A stretch of DNA of 7,203 bases from positions 1 through 7,203 of the forward strand of contig JAJFHK010000128.1 in the NCBI GenBank assembly GCA_021775655.1, written 5' to 3'. A program made the translations under genes and the position numbers. The notes beneath the pieces were generated by a model that had not been told where the DNA came from, did not search any database, and saw nothing but the letters and a program-made list of their open reading frames with translations. The stretch comes from Filomicrobium sp. (GTDB lineage Bacteria; Pseudomonadota; Alphaproteobacteria; Rhizobiales; Hyphomicrobiaceae). Below, piece by piece: positions 5,784-7,203 of this stretch; positions within the stretch are counted from its first letter, which is position 1, and each line of letters begins with the position of its first letter.

Positions 5784-6788
5784 ATGTATAGATCGCTAAT
5801 TCTTACCGCAATTCTCACCTCAGTTTGGACCTATGCGCAGACGGCCGAAGCCGAAGAACCTGTCCTAATAAATCGAGAGTCGCCGGACTGCGGTACGGAG
5901 CGATGTAAGGATCACGCAGTTGTATTCCTGCACGGACTGACCGGTTCAAGAGAGACGTGGAAGAATGCCGAAACTGGCTTCTACTGGCCATCGGAAATCG
6001 CCTCTTCGAGCGAGACCGATATGTACGACGTCTACACGATCAATTACGAAAGCTATTTTCTAAATGATAGCCCGAGCGTTCTTGACGTGAACAATCATGT
6101 TGTCCCTCACATGCGGAAGTTGGCATCCAGGGGCTATAAATCGATCGCCCTGATTGGTCACAGCCTAGGTGGGCTGGTAGCCGCGAGATACATCAACTTT
6201 GTCAAGCAAAGGTTTGGCCACGAGGCGCTGAACATGCATCGACTCGTCATAACGTTAGGTACGCCAAACAAAGGCTCCAGACTGGCAGACTTCTATACGT
6301 ACATTACACGCAATCAAACAGGCCGGATATTAAGACCCTACAAGACCAATGACTACTTGGGATTGCTCAATGAAGGAATTCTCGCAACGACCCAGAAACA
6401 TGAGGACTCAGGCTGCCCAAGCCTGCGGTTTTTTGCGGCATATGAAACCAAACCGATTACGGTAGCGCCGTCATGGGCCCCGGATTTCATGGGTTCCTGG
6501 CTTTCATCGCCGGTTCTGGTTGTCGAAAAGGCAAGCGCAACGAACGGCGCCTACGCCTGTCAGTCATTCCAGTTCGATCACAATCTGATCTCCAAGCCAG
6601 CAGGCAAGGATTCGCCCCTTTTCAAAAGCGTCCAAAAGCTGCTCAACAGATGTGCTCAAGGACACCGTGGCGTTTGCCCACCCCCACCAGCCTCGTTGGA
6701 AAACTGCGGCAGAGCTTGGGAAGGTCTTGGAGAGTTTCGCCCGACAACCTGTAACCTCGAGAGTTGGGACGCCGCATTTTCAAATTGA
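5784..6788 (+). CDS. Secreted alpha/beta hydrolase (lipase/esterase-like)
   Basis: A 334-residue serine hydrolase. ATG 5784 is chosen because GGAG (5774-5777) lies six bases upstream and a signal peptide starts there (MYRSLILTAILTSVW, cleavage probably after AEA-23); a TTG twelve bases earlier is in frame but lacks this support. VVFLHGLTGS (46-55) forms the oxyanion strand, GHSLGG holds the nucleophile Ser127, and the DHNLISKP segment gives His266, placed as in PGAP1/DUF676-type esterases that act on lipid esters. The acid residue is not clear by eye. Cys36 and Cys41 near the mature N-terminus and a Cys-containing tail (NRC, GVC, ENC, TTC) suggest disulfides and a periplasmic or extracellular location. 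The gene uses more AT-ending and rare codons than its neighbours, which suggests acquisition. It follows the GMC gene by 135 bases, so co-transcription is possible but unproven. Confidence 0.85.
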   Translation: MYRSLILTAILTSVWTYAQTAEAEEPVLINRESPDCGTERCKDHAVVFLHGLTGSRETWKNAETGFYWPSEIASSSETDMYDVYTINYESYFLNDSPSVLDVNNHVVPHMRKLASRGYKSIALIGHSLGGLVAARYINFVKQRFGHEALNMHRLVITLGTPNKGSRLADFYTYITRNQTGRILRPYKTNDYLGLLNEGILATTQKHEDSGCPSLRFFAAYETKPITVAPSWAPDFMGSWLSSPVLVVEKASATNGAYACQSFQFDHNLISKPAGKDSPLFKSVQKLLNRCAQGHRGVCPPPPASLENCGRAWEGLGEFRPTTCNLESWDAAFSN

Positions 6789-6819
6789 ATACGGCAATCG
6801 CGGCCCTACCAATTTCAAA

Positions 6820-6840
6820 TCGCTTTCTATCTCGAAGCGA
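6820..6840. terminator. Weak hairpin between convergent genes
   Basis: TCGCTT (6820-6825) pairs with AAGCGA (6835-6840) around a nine-base loop, 31 bases after the hydrolase stop and 35 bases beyond the end of the minus-strand gene. Neither side has a T-run, so termination here is only suggested by its position. Confidence 0.25.
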
Positions 6841-6875
6841 GCGTAGCGTGAATTTCGTTTGCGACCGTCAAAGGC

Positions 6876-7203
6876 TCAAGCTTCGTCGAACGTGCTGGCA
6901 ATCATCGAGCACAAGCTCTTCATGACCGAATATCCTGACTGAGTATCCTTATCGAGGATGCCAGCAAGTTGCTCGCCGTTGATCGCGAGTATCTTGGAAT
7001 CTTCCAGGCATTGCGCCGTGCCGATGCGCTTTGAATGTTCGGGCACTAAAGCAACCCATCCAAAAACCATGGAGCGATCCATCACGCGCTGAACGTTGAG
7101 AAATTCAAGCCCGGTCTTGTTTAGGAAGGTGACGATTCCATCCACCAGAACGTATATGTTCACGGAGTCGTCACCAGGCCCATATATGACCTGCCCTTTT
7201 TCT
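6876..7203 (-). CDS. Cyclic-nucleotide-binding-domain protein, N-terminus cut by window edge
   Basis: 108 C-terminal residues are visible; the frame is open to the window edge, so the GTG at 7163 is internal. The visible part is most of a CRP-like cNMP-binding beta-barrel: KGQVIYGPGDDSVNIYVLVDG (first strands), a turn, VFGWVALVPEHSKRIGTAQC (phosphate-binding cassette), LEDSKILAINGEQLAGIL and a closing helix. The cassette has GW where cAMP-binding CRP has GE, the Glu that contacts the ribose; the Arg is kept (KRIGTA). A GW version is known to me from a group of bacterial single-domain sensors and stress-linked proteins, so the ligand may not be cAMP. The protein ends right after the barrel helix with no DNA-binding domain, so it is not a standard Crp/Fnr regulator. 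Any upstream domain is unseen. Confidence 0.8.
   Translation of the reverse strand, partial: EKGQVIYGPGDDSVNIYVLVDGIVTFLNKTGLEFLNVQRVMDRSMVFGWVALVPEHSKRIGTAQCLEDSKILAINGEQLAGILDKDTQSGYSVMKSLCSMIASTFDEA

Overview
The window reads like a stretch of an alphaproteobacterial chromosome, probably from the order Hyphomicrobiales. This rests on the moderately GC-rich coding sequence, the style of the DnaJ C-terminus, a class I cytochrome c, a slipin of the type common in that order and a small secreted four-cysteine protein. It is an inference from protein style, not a database match. No integrase, transposase, phage gene or CRISPR array is visible.

Layout. Positions 1-742 hold the 3' part of dnaJ (+), followed at 811-1314 by an exported mono-haem cytochrome c (+). 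These converge on two minus-strand genes: a small secreted protein with four cysteines (1378-1704) and a 385-residue slipin/SPFH protein (1982-3139). Upstream of the slipin lies a gene-poor GC-rich stretch (3140-3532). It is followed by two overlapping minus-strand tRNA-like sequences (3595-3670 and 3533-3596). After a 286-base leader region full of hairpins and a perfect palindrome, a cholesterol-oxidase-like GMC flavoprotein (3957-5648, +) and a secreted alpha/beta hydrolase (5784-6788, +) run in the same direction. The right edge carries the C-terminal end of a cyclic-nucleotide-binding-domain protein (6876-7203, -).

How the genes relate. dnaJ belongs to cytosolic protein folding; the cytochrome and the small cysteine protein act in the cell envelope. 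The GMC oxidase and the hydrolase may form a loose pair (oxidation of an alcohol or sterol-like substrate and hydrolysis of an ester), but the 135-base gap and different compartments make a true pathway uncertain.

The most unusual part is the tRNA pair. The first tRNA has every canonical stem and tertiary position and an encoded CCA, but an eight-base anticodon loop. The second has intact T and anticodon arms but no D-stem and an ATT anticodon position. Their ends overlap by two bases. The second most interesting part is the structured leader of the GMC gene.
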